Positions 30,919 to 40,505 of a DNA stretch of 64,000 nt are shown one piece after another. Numbering within the stretch: the first letter of the stretch is position 1; the number at the start of each line of letters is the position of its first letter. This stretch comes from Pseudomonas graminis (GTDB taxonomy: Bacteria > Pseudomonadota > Gammaproteobacteria > Pseudomonadales > Pseudomonadaceae), in NCBI RefSeq assembly GCF_013201545.1, contig NZ_CP053746.1:372001-436000 (forward strand), given 5' to 3'. A program made the translations under genes and the position numbers. Below the pieces are notes generated by a model. It ran no database searches. It was not told the origin of the DNA and saw only the letters and a list, made by a program, of their open reading frames with translations.

Positions 30919-30933
30919 TGGCATGACTCATGC
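30919..30933 (+). promoter_or_regulatory. Sigma-54 (-24/-12) promoter of aatJ
   Basis: TGGCATG-ACTC-ATGC fits the consensus TGGCACG-NNNN-TTGC with two mismatches, while keeping the invariant GG and GC at the correct 12-base spacing. It lies 126 bases before the aatJ start, downstream of the AauR-type sites. The encoded AauR is a sigma-54 activator, so the architecture is coherent. Confidence 0.7.
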
Positions 30934-31058
30934 TCTACACTCTTGCACGATTGCTTCGATGTAGCGTGTCGCCTGACTGGGCCGCCGTTGAAGCGCTCTG
31001 AAACGATAGGGCCGTCCAACACCGGTCCAATAAAAAAAACAATGTCGAGGAAAACCAG

Positions 31059-31973
31059 ATGCGCATCGTTCCCCATATCCTGGGCGCAGCCATTGCTGCC
31101 GCTTTGATCACCACCCCTGTTTTCGCCGCCGAACTGACGGGCACTCTGAAGAAAATCAAAGAGTCCGGCACCATTACCCTCGGTCACCGCGACTCATCCA
31201 TTCCTTTCTCCTACATCGCTGACGCTTCCGGCGTGCCAGTGGGCTATTCCGCTGACATCCAGCTGAAGATCGTTGAAGCAATCAAAAAAGACCTGGACAT
31301 GCCTGACCTGAAGGTCAAGTACAACCTGGTCACCTCCCAGACCCGTATCCCGCTGGTGCAGAACGGCACCGTCGACGTTGAATGCGGTTCGACCACCAAC
31401 AACGCCGAGCGCGCCCAGCAAGTCGACTTCTCCGTCGGGATTTTCGAAATCGGCACCCGTCTGCTGAGCAAGAAAGACTCCGACTACAAAGACTTCGATA
31501 ATCTCAAAGGCAAGAACGTCGTGACCACTGCCGGCACCACGTCCGAGCGCATCCTCAAGTCCATGAACGCCGACAAGCAGATGGGCATGAACGTGATTTC
31601 GGCCAAGGACCACGGCGAGTCGTTCCAGATGCTGGAATCGGGCCGCGCCGTCGCCTTCATGATGGACGACGCCCTGCTCGCGGGCGAAATGGCCAAGGCC
31701 AAGAAGCCGACCGATTGGGAAGTTACCGGAACGCCTCAGTCCTACGAAATCTACGGCTGCATGGTTCGCAAGGATGATGCTGCGTTCAAGAAAGCCGTTG
31801 ATGACGCCATCGTTGCAACCTACAAATCGGGCGAGATCAACAAGATCTACGACAAGTGGTTCACCCAGCCGATTCCGCCAAAAGGCCTGAACCTGATGTT
31901 CCCGATGAGCGAACAGCTCAAGGCGCTGATCGCCAACCCGAACGACAAGCCGGCCCCGGACAAGAAGGCCTGA
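31059..31973 (+). CDS. aatJ: Glutamate/aspartate ABC transporter periplasmic binding protein
   Basis: 304 residues, GltI type. GAGGAAAA precedes the ATG. A signal peptide is cleaved about residue 23 (IAAALITTPVFA-AELTG). The family-3 solute-binding signature GYSADIQLKIVEAI and the NGTVDVECGSTTNNAERA segment identify an acidic amino-acid binder. It captures glutamate/aspartate for the AatQM permease. A strong hairpin downstream separates it from aatQ. Confidence 0.93.
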   Translation: MRIVPHILGAAIAAALITTPVFAAELTGTLKKIKESGTITLGHRDSSIPFSYIADASGVPVGYSADIQLKIVEAIKKDLDMPDLKVKYNLVTSQTRIPLVQNGTVDVECGSTTNNAERAQQVDFSVGIFEIGTRLLSKKDSDYKDFDNLKGKNVVTTAGTTSERILKSMNADKQMGMNVISAKDHGESFQMLESGRAVAFMMDDALLAGEMAKAKKPTDWEVTGTPQSYEIYGCMVRKDDAAFKKAVDDAIVATYKSGEINKIYDKWFTQPIPPKGLNLMFPMSEQLKALIANPNDKPAPDKKA

Positions 31974-32012
31974 GTCCTTCGCTCCGCCATTCTGACAACG
32001 TGAAAAGCCTGA

Positions 32013-32041
32013 CTTCCGAAGACGCACTGCGTCTTCGGAAG
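32013..32041 (+). promoter_or_regulatory. Intercistronic hairpin between aatJ and aatQ
   Basis: CTTCCGAAGACGCA and TGCGTCTTCGGAAG are perfect 14-base inverted arms around one base. No T run follows, so readthrough is expected. Such hairpins usually protect the upstream message and give more binding protein than permease. Confidence 0.7.
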
Positions 32042-32090
32042 CCGCTACCTGGCGTGTGCGTGCATAACGATCGATAAGGGGGAGACCCTG

Positions 32091-32837
32091 ATGAATTACA
32101 ACTGGGACTGGGGCGTGTTCTTCAAGTCCACGGGCGTCGGCAGCGAGACCTATCTGGACTGGTACATCACCGGGCTGGGCTGGACCATCGCCATTGCCGT
32201 TGCTGCCTGGATCATTGCGTTACTCCTGGGCTCGGTGCTCGGGGTGATGCGTACGGTGCCAAACCGCATCGTTTCTTCCATCGCCGCGATTTACGTGGAA
32301 ATTTTCCGTAACGTGCCACTGCTGGTGCAGCTGTTCATCTGGTACTTCCTGGTGCCGGATCTGCTGCCTGAGAATCTGCAGGAGTGGTACAAGCAAGACC
32401 TCAATCCGACCACCTCGGCGTTCCTGAGTGTTGTCGTGTGCCTGGGGCTGTTCACCGCCGCACGTGTCTGCGAACAGGTGCGCACCGGTATTCAGGCGTT
32501 GCCGGTGGGGCAGGAATCCGCCGCCCGTGCCATGGGTTTCAAGCTGCCGCAAATCTACTGGAACGTGCTGCTGCCCCAGGCGTACCGAATCATCATTCCG
32601 CCGCTTACCTCCGAATTCCTCAACGTGTTCAAGAACTCGTCCGTGGCGTCGCTGATCGGCCTGATGGAATTGCTCGCGCAGACCAAACAGACCGCCGAGT
32701 TTTCCGCGAACCTGTTCGAAGCCTTCACCCTGGCGACGCTGATCTACTTCACGCTGAACATGAGCCTGATGCTGCTCATGCGTCTGGTCGAGAAGAAAGT
32801 CGCGGTGCCGGGCCTGATCTCCGTGGGAGGTAAATAA
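32091..32837 (+). CDS. aatQ: Glutamate/aspartate ABC transporter permease (GltJ-like)
   Basis: 248 residues with GGGGGAG six bases before the ATG. Several hydrophobic segments (AIAVAAWIIALLLGSVLG, VVVCLGLFTAARVCEQV) and the inner-membrane loop signature EQVRTGIQALPVGQESAARA, which docks on the ATPase, are visible. One half of the heteromeric channel. The stop TAA shares a base with the aatM ATG. The Q/M letters follow the P. putida naming and could be used differently elsewhere. Confidence 0.9.
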   Translation: MNYNWDWGVFFKSTGVGSETYLDWYITGLGWTIAIAVAAWIIALLLGSVLGVMRTVPNRIVSSIAAIYVEIFRNVPLLVQLFIWYFLVPDLLPENLQEWYKQDLNPTTSAFLSVVVCLGLFTAARVCEQVRTGIQALPVGQESAARAMGFKLPQIYWNVLLPQAYRIIIPPLTSEFLNVFKNSSVASLIGLMELLAQTKQTAEFSANLFEAFTLATLIYFTLNMSLMLLMRLVEKKVAVPGLISVGGK

Positions 32838-33502
32838 TGGACTTCTCTGGAGTGATTCCTGCGATTCCGGGCATGTGGAACGGCATGCTCATGACCTTGC
32901 AGTTGATGGCCATGGGCATCGTGGGCGGCATCATCATCGGCACGATTCTGGCGCTGATGCGGTTGTCGTCGAACAAGCTGGCGTCACGTGTTGCCGGCGC
33001 CTACGTCAACTATTTCCGTTCGATTCCGCTGCTGCTGGTCATCACCTGGTTCTACCTGGCGGTGCCGTTCGTGCTGCGCTGGATCACCGGCGAAGACACG
33101 CCGATCGGCGCGTTCACCTCCTGCGTCGTGGCCTTCATGATGTTCGAGGCGGCCTACTTCTGTGAAATCGTGCGGGCCGGCGTTCAGTCGATTTCCCGTG
33201 GCCAGATGGGCGCCGCTCAGGCATTGGGCATGACCTACGGCCAGATGATGCGCCTGATCATCCTGCCCCAGGCGTTCCGCAAGATGACCCCGCTGCTGTT
33301 GCAGCAGAGCATCATCCTGTTTCAGGACACCTCGCTGGTCTACACAGTCGGTCTGGTCGACTTCCTCAACTCGGCACGCTCCAGCGGCGACATCATCGGG
33401 CGCTCCAACGAGTTCCTGATTGTCGCCGGTCTGGTGTACTTCACGATCAGCTTCGCCGCGTCGCGCCTGGTCAAGTTCATGCAAAAAAGGTTAGCCGTAT
33501 GA
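32837..33502 (+). CDS. aatM: Glutamate/aspartate ABC transporter permease (GltK-like)
   Basis: 221 residues, overlapping aatQ by one base and aatP by four. The HisMQ-type permease loop is [20 protein letters not shown]. The second channel subunit of the importer. The tight overlaps indicate translational coupling for stoichiometric assembly. Confidence 0.92.
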   Translation: MDFSGVIPAIPGMWNGMLMTLQLMAMGIVGGIIIGTILALMRLSSNKLASRVAGAYVNYFRSIPLLLVITWFYLAVPFVLRWITGEDTPIGAFTSCVVAFMMFEAAYFCEIVRAGVQSISRGQMGAAQALGMTYGQMMRLIILPQAFRKMTPLLLQQSIILFQDTSLVYTVGLVDFLNSARSSGDIIGRSNEFLIVAGLVYFTISFAASRLVKFMQKRLAV

Positions 33503-34233
33503 TTTCCATCAAAAATATCAACAAGTGGTATGGGGACTTCCAGGTGCTGACCGATTGCAGCACTGAGGTCAAAAAAGGTGAAGTGATTGTGGTCTGCGGC
33601 CCGTCGGGCTCGGGCAAGTCCACGCTGATCAAGTGCGTCAACGCGCTGGAGCCGTTTCAGAAAGGCGACATCGTGGTCGATGGCACCTCGATCGCTGACC
33701 CGAAGACCAATCTGCCGAAATTGCGCTCGCGCGTCGGCATGGTGTTCCAGCATTTCGAACTGTTTCCGCACCTGACCATCACCGAAAACCTGACCATCGC
33801 GCAGATCAAGGTGCTGGGCCGCAGCAAGGAAGAGGCCACGAAAAAAGGCCTGCAACTGCTCGAACGTGTCGGCTTGTCGGCCCATGCCCACAAGCACCCG
33901 GGGCAACTGTCAGGCGGCCAGCAACAGCGTGTGGCGATTGCCCGCGCGCTGGCGATGGACCCAGTGGTGATGCTGTTCGACGAACCAACCTCCGCGCTCG
34001 ACCCGGAAATGGTCAACGAAGTGCTGGACGTGATGGTGCAGCTGGCACACGAAGGCATGACAATGATGTGCGTGACTCACGAAATGGGCTTCGCCCGCAA
34101 AGTGGCGGATCGGGTGATCTTCATGGACAAGGGCCAGATCGTCGAAGACTGCGAGAAGGAAGAGTTCTTCGGCGACGTCAACGCGCGTTCCGAGCGGGCT
34201 CAGCAATTCCTCAACAAAATCCTGCAGCACTAA
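33499..34233 (+). CDS. aatP: Glutamate/aspartate ABC transporter ATPase
   Basis: 244 residues. Walker A is GPSGSGKST, the signature is [15 protein letters not shown], Walker B is [12 protein letters not shown], and the H-loop is CVTHEMGF. It drives the AatQM permease. Last of the four transporter genes; a small GCCC/GGGC hairpin at 34242-34254 follows before the sensor gene. Confidence 0.95.
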   Translation: MISIKNINKWYGDFQVLTDCSTEVKKGEVIVVCGPSGSGKSTLIKCVNALEPFQKGDIVVDGTSIADPKTNLPKLRSRVGMVFQHFELFPHLTITENLTIAQIKVLGRSKEEATKKGLQLLERVGLSAHAHKHPGQLSGGQQQRVAIARALAMDPVVMLFDEPTSALDPEMVNEVLDVMVQLAHEGMTMMCVTHEMGFARKVADRVIFMDKGQIVEDCEKEEFFGDVNARSERAQQFLNKILQH

Positions 34234-34321
34234 AAGCATTAGCCCTTCGAGGGCGCAAAAAACCACCGCCGTTCGTTCATCCATGATGCAACGGGCGGCT
34301 GGCCGGTCCAGGACGACTGTG

Positions 34322-36220
34322 ATGAAATGCGACCCCCCTCTCTACCGCGCCGCGCCGCCATCACTCGCCGTGAAACCCCGACTGATTCGCCATCTGTTCG
34401 TGCCGCCGCTGATCATCCTGCTGATGATTGCGCTGGGTTACGTCACCTATTTGTACAGCGAGAAAAACGCCATCAAGGCGCTGGGTGAGAACGGTCAGCG
34501 TCAGCTGGAGCTTCACGCGCGCACCGTCGAGAGCGAGATCAACAAATACAACTACCTGCCCAGCGTGCTGGAGCTGGAATCCAATGTTTCCGACCTGCTC
34601 AACAACCCGTCTGCGGAGTTGCGTTCCAAGGTCAACGATTACCTCGAGGGCCTGAACCGGCGCAGCCGCAGTCGGGCCATCTATGTGCTGGACACCACCG
34701 GCCGGGTGCTGGCGACTAGCAACTGGCGCGACGCCGACAGTTACCTCGGTGAAGACCTGTCCTTCCGAGCTTATTATCAGGACGCGATTCGCGGTCTGCC
34801 GGGGCGTTTTTACGGCATCGGCAGCACCACCGGCGAACCGGGTTACTACCTGGCCCACGGGCTGGAAGAGAAAGGCAAGATCATCGGCGTCGCGGTGATC
34901 AAGGTCCGCCTGGAAGCACTGGAAGAACGCTGGCAGCGCGCGCGCCTTGAGGCGTTTGTCAGCGACGAGAACGGCATCATTATCCTTTCCAGCGACCCGG
35001 CGCGACGGCTGAAATCAGTCCGCCCGCTGACCGCCGAGATCAAAGAGCGGCTGGCGCGCAGCCTGCAATATTACTGGTGGCCGCTCAACGAGTTGGTGCC
35101 GCTGGAACGTGAATCGATCGCCGATGGGGTCGAGAAGCTGACCTTTCCCGCCAACACCAGCGTCGACCATGAGCACACGGTGGTGAGTTATCTGGCGCAG
35201 ACCCGCGAACTGGCTGACACGCCGTGGCACCTGACCCTGCTGACGCCGCTGGAAGACCTTCGCCGGGAAGCCGCCAATCAAGGAATGCTCGTCGCCGTCG
35301 CCTGCGCGCTGGTGGCGTTTCTGCTGATTGCCTGGAACGAGCGGCGCAAGGTGATTTCCACCCGCCTCGCCGCCCGTGAAGCGCTGGAGCAGGCGAACAA
35401 CGAACTGGAACGGCGCATCACCGACCGCACCGCCGACCTGCGCGCCAGCAACGAACGCCTGAAGGGGCAGATTCGCGAACGCCGCCAGGCCGAAGAAACC
35501 CTCCGCCAGGCGCAGGATGAACTGATCCAGGCCGGCAAGCTCGCCGCCATCGGCCAGATGTCCACGAGCATCGCCCACGAGCTGAACCAGCCACTGGCTG
35601 CGCTGCGCACCTTGTCGGGCAACACCGTTCGGTTTCTCGAACGGGGTGCGCTGGACACGGCGAGTGCGAACCTGCGCACCATCAATGATCTGGTGGATCG
35701 CATGGGCCGCATCACCGCCAGCCTGCGCGCCTTCGCCCGACGTGGGGAAGACAAGGGCCAAGCGTCGCTGAGTAAAGCGGTCGACGCTTCGCTTCAATTG
35801 CTCGCGGCGCGCCTGGACAATGCGTCACTGGAGCTGCACCAGCAGATCGACGATGTCGAACTGGCGATTGACCAGACCCGGCTTGAGCAGATTCTGGTCA
35901 ACCTTATCGGCAACGCGCTGGACGCCATGCAGGCGCAGCCGCTGCCGATCCTGTGGCTGGAAGGCGACGTGTTCGAGGGCCGCTATCGGTTGCGCGTGCG
36001 GGACAACGGCCACGGCATCGACGCCGAAGCGCGCAAGCATTTATTCGAGCCCTTCTTTACCACCAAGCCCGGCGAACAGGGACTGGGGTTGGGCCTGACG
36101 CTGTCCGCCAGCCTCGCCGCGGCGGCAGGCGGCACGCTCAATGCCGAGGACCCGGCCGAGGGGGGCACGATGTTCGTGCTGGTCTTGCCTCTGGTTGATC
36201 GCGGGGCAGCGGGTGTATGA
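34322..36220 (+). CDS. aauS: Sensor histidine kinase AauS (DctB-like)
   Basis: 632 residues from the ATG at 34322, which has AGGA upstream; an earlier pair of ATGs at 34283 lacks a signal. Two membrane segments (about residues 26-45 and 322-340) bracket a periplasmic double-Cache-type sensor. A coiled coil then leads to the phospho-acceptor H419 (IAHELNQPLAALR) and an ATPase domain (NLIGNALDAM, VRDNGHGID, GLGLGLTLS). It senses acidic amino acids and phosphorylates AauR. A 115-base gap with a lone REP arm precedes aauR. Confidence 0.9.
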   Translation: MKCDPPLYRAAPPSLAVKPRLIRHLFVPPLIILLMIALGYVTYLYSEKNAIKALGENGQRQLELHARTVESEINKYNYLPSVLELESNVSDLLNNPSAELRSKVNDYLEGLNRRSRSRAIYVLDTTGRVLATSNWRDADSYLGEDLSFRAYYQDAIRGLPGRFYGIGSTTGEPGYYLAHGLEEKGKIIGVAVIKVRLEALEERWQRARLEAFVSDENGIIILSSDPARRLKSVRPLTAEIKERLARSLQYYWWPLNELVPLERESIADGVEKLTFPANTSVDHEHTVVSYLAQTRELADTPWHLTLLTPLEDLRREAANQGMLVAVACALVAFLLIAWNERRKVISTRLAAREALEQANNELERRITDRTADLRASNERLKGQIRERRQAEETLRQAQDELIQAGKLAAIGQMSTSIAHELNQPLAALRTLSGNTVRFLERGALDTASANLRTINDLVDRMGRITASLRAFARRGEDKGQASLSKAVDASLQLLAARLDNASLELHQQIDDVELAIDQTRLEQILVNLIGNALDAMQAQPLPILWLEGDVFEGRYRLRVRDNGHGIDAEARKHLFEPFFTTKPGEQGLGLGLTLSASLAAAAGGTLNAEDPAEGGTMFVLVLPLVDRGAAGV

Positions 36221-36245
36221 AAGATCGACCCGTTACCCGTCTCTA

Positions 36246-36268
36246 TGGGAGCGAGCTTGCTCGCGAAA
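36246..36268. repeat. Single REP arm, family A
   Basis: GGGAGCGAGCTTGCTCGCGA, a single copy without an inverted mate, in the aauS-aauR gap. Confidence 0.8.
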
Positions 36269-36335
36269 GCACCGGGGCAGTGACCCTGTTCAAAAACCTG
36301 ACACACCGCTTCGCGGGCACGCACTGGAATAGACC

Positions 36336-37661
36336 ATGAACACTGATCTGACGGTACTCATCGTCGAAGACGACCCGCATGTTCTGCTCGGCTGCCAACA
36401 GGCGTTGGCGCTGGAAGACATACACAGCCAGGGTGTGGGCAGTGCGGAAGAAGCGCTGGGGTTGGTCAGTGAAAACTTCGCCGGCATCGTCATCAGTGAC
36501 ATTCGCCTGCCGGGCATGGATGGGCTTGAGCTGCTCAAGCGCCTGAAAGAACGCGATCGAACCCTGCCCGTGGTGCTGATCACCGGTCACGGCGACGTGT
36601 CGATGGCGGTCGGCGCGATGCGCGATGGCGCCTACGATTTCATGGAAAAACCCTTCTCTCCCGAGCGTCTGGTCGAGGTTGCGCGCCGCGCGCTGGAGCA
36701 ACGTGGGCTGGCCAGGGAAGTCTGGTCGCTGCGTCGGCAACTGGCCGAGCGCGACTCCCTCGAGGGCAAAATCATTGGTCGCTCCCAAGCGATGCAAACC
36801 CTGCGAGCACTGATCGCCAACGTCGCGGACACCTCGGCCAACGTGTTGATCGAAGGTGAAACCGGCACCGGCAAGGAACTCGTCGCCCGCTGCCTGCATG
36901 ACTTCAGCCGCCGCCACGACCATCAGTTCGTCGCACTGAACTGCGGCGGCCTGCCGGAAAGCCTGTTCGAGAGCGAAATCTTCGGCCACGAGGCCAACGC
37001 CTTCACCGGCGCCGGCAAACGTCGCATTGGCAAGATCGAACACGCGCATGAAGGCACGCTGTTTCTCGACGAAGTGGAAAGCATGCCGATCAACCTGCAG
37101 ATCAAACTGCTGCGGGTATTGCAGGAGCGCACGCTGGAGCGACTGGGTTCAAACCAGAGTGTGGCGGTGGACTGCCGGGTGATCGCGGCGACCAAGTCGG
37201 AGCTCAATGCGCTGAGTAAAGCGGGCCAGTTTCGCAGCGACCTGTATTACCGGCTCAACGTGGTGACCCTCGAACTGCCGCCCTTGCGAGAGCGCCGCGA
37301 AGACATCCTGCAGTTGTTCGAACATTTTCTGCAGCAGTCGTCGCTGCGCTTTGACCGTGAAGCGCCACAGCTGGATGCGCAGACGCGCTCGGCGTTGCTG
37401 GCCCACGACTGGCCGGGCAATGTGCGCGAGCTGCGCAATGTCGCCGAGCGTTATGCGTTAGGCCTCCCGGCGTTCAAAACGGCCGGTGCGGAAGTCGCCA
37501 CTCAGCGCCTGGATTTCGCCGAAGCCGTGGAGGCGTTCGAGAAGAACCTGCTGGGCGAGGCGTTGCAGCGCAGCGGCGGCAATCTGAGTCAGGCCAGCCA
37601 GGAATTGGGCATGGCCAAGACCACGTTGTTCGACAAGGTGAAGAAATACGGGTTGGGGTGA
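36336..37661 (+). CDS. aauR: Sigma-54-dependent response regulator AauR
   Basis: 441 residues of the DctD type. The receiver phospho-acceptor is D55 (VISDIRLPG). The AAA+ domain has Walker A GETGTGKE (174-181) and Walker B around D245-E246 (LFLDEVES). A C-terminal Fis-type HTH (LSQASQELGMAKTTLFDKV) completes it. The sigma-54 contact loop reads NAFTGA (221-226) instead of the canonical GAFTGA. It activates aat transport genes for glutamate and aspartate use; matching operator and -24/-12 elements lie upstream of aatJ. Confidence 0.92.
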   Translation: MNTDLTVLIVEDDPHVLLGCQQALALEDIHSQGVGSAEEALGLVSENFAGIVISDIRLPGMDGLELLKRLKERDRTLPVVLITGHGDVSMAVGAMRDGAYDFMEKPFSPERLVEVARRALEQRGLAREVWSLRRQLAERDSLEGKIIGRSQAMQTLRALIANVADTSANVLIEGETGTGKELVARCLHDFSRRHDHQFVALNCGGLPESLFESEIFGHEANAFTGAGKRRIGKIEHAHEGTLFLDEVESMPINLQIKLLRVLQERTLERLGSNQSVAVDCRVIAATKSELNALSKAGQFRSDLYYRLNVVTLELPPLRERREDILQLFEHFLQQSSLRFDREAPQLDAQTRSALLAHDWPGNVRELRNVAERYALGLPAFKTAGAEVATQRLDFAEAVEAFEKNLLGEALQRSGGNLSQASQELGMAKTTLFDKVKKYGLG

Positions 37662-37965
37662 CTGCGTGGGCTCACCCCCAACTGCTGTCATCTAACGTGC
37701 CGACAATTCCGATCTTCCTGCAGATGCACGAACCGTGGGAGCGAGCTTGCTCGCGAAGGGGCCGGTACATCCACCCCATATGCAGCGGTTGTAATGGCCT
37801 CTTCGTGAGCAAGCTCACTCCCACAGGATCCGCGTACATCCTCTGAATCTTCAGCGGCTGAAATACCGCCTTCGTGAGCAAGGTGGAGCGCCACCCCGGT
37901 CACTCCCACATGATCGGTGCTGGCAACGCGATAACGCGGTGTCTGGACGACAGGAAAGCTTAGAA
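37662..37965. repeat. Intergenic region with family A REP elements
   Basis: A REPIN-like pair has arms GTGGGAGCGAGCTTGCTCGC (37735) and GTGAGCAAGCTCACTCCCAC (37806-37825). A third, degenerate arm broken by an insertion lies at 37872-37911. It separates aauR from the convergent kinase operon; no gene is supported here. Confidence 0.8.
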
Positions 37966-38889
37966 TCAGACACCGGCAACCAATGCATCCACCTCTGCCG
38001 CCGTCGGCGCAGTTGCCGGGCCCCAGCGGGTAACGGCGATGGCTGCGGCCGCATTGGCGCGCAATGCCGCTTGAGCAGCTGACAACCCTGACGCCAGCCC
38101 GGCCAGCAACACGCCTGCATGGGCATCGCCGGCGCCGTTGGTGTCGATGGCCCTGACCGGGAAGCCGCGCACGTGTCGGGTCTCGTGACCCTGACGAATC
38201 CAGCAGCCGTTCGGTCCATCACGCACCACCAATAACGCGTCGTCGCGCAGCCAGTGCGCCAGCCTCTCAAGGGCCCCATCGATCGCCTCGCACCCGGTGA
38301 AGCGCAGCGCCTCTTCCGCATTGCTCGTCCACAGCGTGATCAATGGCAACACCGCCTGCATGTCGGACGCCTCCGGTGAGTCGATCAGCGGCCCCGGATC
38401 AAACACCACGCCCGCCCCTGCCGGCAACTGCGCGAGCCAGTCCAGCAGCGTCGACACCTTGCCTTCGTGCAGCATGCTGTAGCCGCTGACGAACACGTAA
38501 TCCTCAGGCTGCACATTGACGCTACCCAGATCGTCAGCCGACAAACCGCCCTCGGCACCGACGTAGGAAATGAACGAGCGCTCGGCTGAGGGCTCTATGA
38601 GCGCCACCGACAGGCCGGTGTCCTGGCCCGTCGAAGCCGCAGTCGCGATGTCGATGCCCTCTGTCGCCATGGCCTGCCGCGCCAGATCGCCGAAACGCCC
38701 CGCGCCGTGGCGACCGAGATACACCGTTGGCAGACCGTTGCGGCGCGCGGCGGCCATCACGTTGAACCCCCCGCCAGTTTCGAAAGCCGCCGAACGGGCG
38801 AGCACATCGCCGCCGGAACGGGGCAAGGCGTCCAGCGCCATGACCAGATCGACTACGACTTGGCCGGTGTAGAGCAATCTAGCGGGCAT
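37966..38889 (-). CDS. PfkB/ribokinase-family carbohydrate or nucleoside kinase (YegV-like)
   Basis: 307 residues from the ATG at 38889, overlapping the permease gene by 11 bases. PfkB signatures are the N-terminal GGGFNVMAAARRNG and the C-terminal anion-hole/catalytic-base motif DTNGAGDAHAGVLLAG. Ribokinase-like enzymes phosphorylate sugars or nucleosides with ATP. Last gene of a GntR / ADP-ribosylglycohydrolase / NCS1 permease / kinase operon resembling E. coli yegTUVW. The substrate is unknown. Confidence 0.88.
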   Translation of the reverse strand: MPARLLYTGQVVVDLVMALDALPRSGGDVLARSAAFETGGGFNVMAAARRNGLPTVYLGRHGAGRFGDLARQAMATEGIDIATAASTGQDTGLSVALIEPSAERSFISYVGAEGGLSADDLGSVNVQPEDYVFVSGYSMLHEGKVSTLLDWLAQLPAGAGVVFDPGPLIDSPEASDMQAVLPLITLWTSNAEEALRFTGCEAIDGALERLAHWLRDDALLVVRDGPNGCWIRQGHETRHVRGFPVRAIDTNGAGDAHAGVLLAGLASGLSAAQAALRANAAAAIAVTRWGPATAPTAAEVDALVAGV

Positions 38890-40348
38890 GAACAACCTCT
38901 TCGGCAATAACGCGACGGTCACGGGCACCGCCCAGCAACGCATACAGACCGCCCGCCACCACGAACGTGACGATCCAGCCCAAGCCGTTATGGCCGAACC
39001 ACGAGTCGGACAGCAAGCCCTTGAACAGCACATTCTCCGGGGTGGTTGCGACGGTGGTGAAACTGTAACCGAGTACGATGGCCAGGGCCCATGCACCCAG
39101 CGCACGCCACTCGATGCCGCCGCGATACCAATAGGCGCTGCGCGGCGAGACGTCCATCAAATCAGCCGGTGAGTAGTAGTGGCGATGCATCAGGTCGACG
39201 ATGAAGATCCCCACCCACGCAGTGATCGGCACGGCGAGCATGGAAATGAACGTGATGAACGGGCCGTAAAAACTGTCGGCGATCAGCATGAAGTAAATCG
39301 AACCGGCGAAGATCGCCACGATGTCGACAATCACTGCGTGCACGCGCTTGATCCGCAGGCCCAGGGTCAGCGTGGTCAGGCCCGCCGAGTACACCGACAG
39401 ATTATTGGAGAGCAGTAGCCCGCCGAACGCCGTGATCAGGTACGGCACCGCCATCCAGGTCGGCAGCAGCTCGCGGATCGCGATGATCGGATCGGTGGCC
39501 GACGCCAGGTGGTCATTGCCCACCGACAGCAGGCCGCCCAAGGTGATCAGCAACACCAGCGGGATGCCCGCGCCGAAAGCGGCCGACGCCACCAGCCGCG
39601 TGGCCTTGACGCTGCGATGCTGGTAACGCGACATGTCGGCGCCCGCGTTGGCCCAGCCGATACCCGTGCCGGCCGCCATGGTGCCGATGCCGATGACCAT
39701 CGCGCTCACCGGTGCAGGCGTGGCATTGAACACTGCAGCCCAGTCGATGTGCGCGATCAGGAAACCGCCGACGATGACGTTCAACGCGCCGAAGACGTAC
39801 GTCGCCCATTTCTGGATGACCAGCAAGGTGGCGTGGCCGAGGCCGGAAACGGTCAGTGTCATCAGCACGAAAATGGCGATGAATACCAGGGTCAGGCCCG
39901 GCGCACTCTTGGCTTCCACGGGCGTGGCGAAAAGGATCGAACACAGCGACAGCAGTACGAAAGCGGCGGTCGTGGTGTTCACGGTTTCCCAGCCCAGACG
40001 CGACATTAGCGAGACGATAGTCGGACCAATATTCCCGCGCACTCCGAAAATCGCCCGGGAAAGCGTAAGACTCGGCGCCCTGCCCCGTCGGCCGGCAATG
40101 GAAATGACCCCGACCACCGCAAACGAACCGGCCGCGCCGAGGATTGCGACGATGATCGCCTGCCCGATCGACAGCCCGCGGAAGGACACGAGCGTCGCCC
40201 CCAGCGGCAGACCGAGGATGCTGATGTTGGCCGCGAACCACACCCAGAAAAGCTGCAACGGGTGACCGTTGCATTCGTTTTCCGGAACCGGCTCGATGCC
40301 GCGTGTTTCAAGCTGACCTGCGCCTTGAGCGGCGTTGGATGACGTCAT
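38879..40348 (-). CDS. NCS1-family nucleobase/nucleoside permease
   Basis: 489 residues from the ATG at 40348, which has AGGAG seven bases upstream. About twelve membrane segments. The N-terminal acidic lead (TRGIEPVPENECNGHPLQLF) before the first helix and the GATLVSFRGLSIGQA region are typical of the cytosine permease/PurCyt branch. It imports a nucleobase, nucleoside or related heterocycle by cation symport. In E. coli yegTUVW this position is taken by a nucleoside transporter of another family, so a swapped transporter serving a similar pathway is inferred. Confidence 0.88.
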   Translation of the reverse strand: MTSSNAAQGAGQLETRGIEPVPENECNGHPLQLFWVWFAANISILGLPLGATLVSFRGLSIGQAIIVAILGAAGSFAVVGVISIAGRRGRAPSLTLSRAIFGVRGNIGPTIVSLMSRLGWETVNTTTAAFVLLSLCSILFATPVEAKSAPGLTLVFIAIFVLMTLTVSGLGHATLLVIQKWATYVFGALNVIVGGFLIAHIDWAAVFNATPAPVSAMVIGIGTMAAGTGIGWANAGADMSRYQHRSVKATRLVASAAFGAGIPLVLLITLGGLLSVGNDHLASATDPIIAIRELLPTWMAVPYLITAFGGLLLSNNLSVYSAGLTTLTLGLRIKRVHAVIVDIVAIFAGSIYFMLIADSFYGPFITFISMLAVPITAWVGIFIVDLMHRHYYSPADLMDVSPRSAYWYRGGIEWRALGAWALAIVLGYSFTTVATTPENVLFKGLLSDSWFGHNGLGWIVTFVVAGGLYALLGGARDRRVIAEEVVHAR

Positions 40349-40418
40349 GTGGATGCTCCTGTGCCATTTGTTCTGGTTGTGGGCAGTGCGCAAAGCAAAC
40401 GACATCCGTGTCAGCGTA

Positions 40419-40441
40419 GGCTTTTGCAGGCTGCAAAAGCC
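40419..40441 (-). promoter_or_regulatory. Hairpin in the gap between hydrolase and permease genes
   Basis: GGCTTTTGCA and TGCAAAAGCC are perfect 10-base inverted arms with a three-base loop. It is the only notable structure in the 157-base gap, which is long for an otherwise overlapping operon. It could be an RNA stabiliser or a second operator. Confidence 0.5.
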
Positions 40442-40505
40442 CCGACTCGCGGCCAATGGAGCCGGGAGGTAGGTCTTGTTCTTTGATCGGGCTGCGTCGG
40501 CCGGG

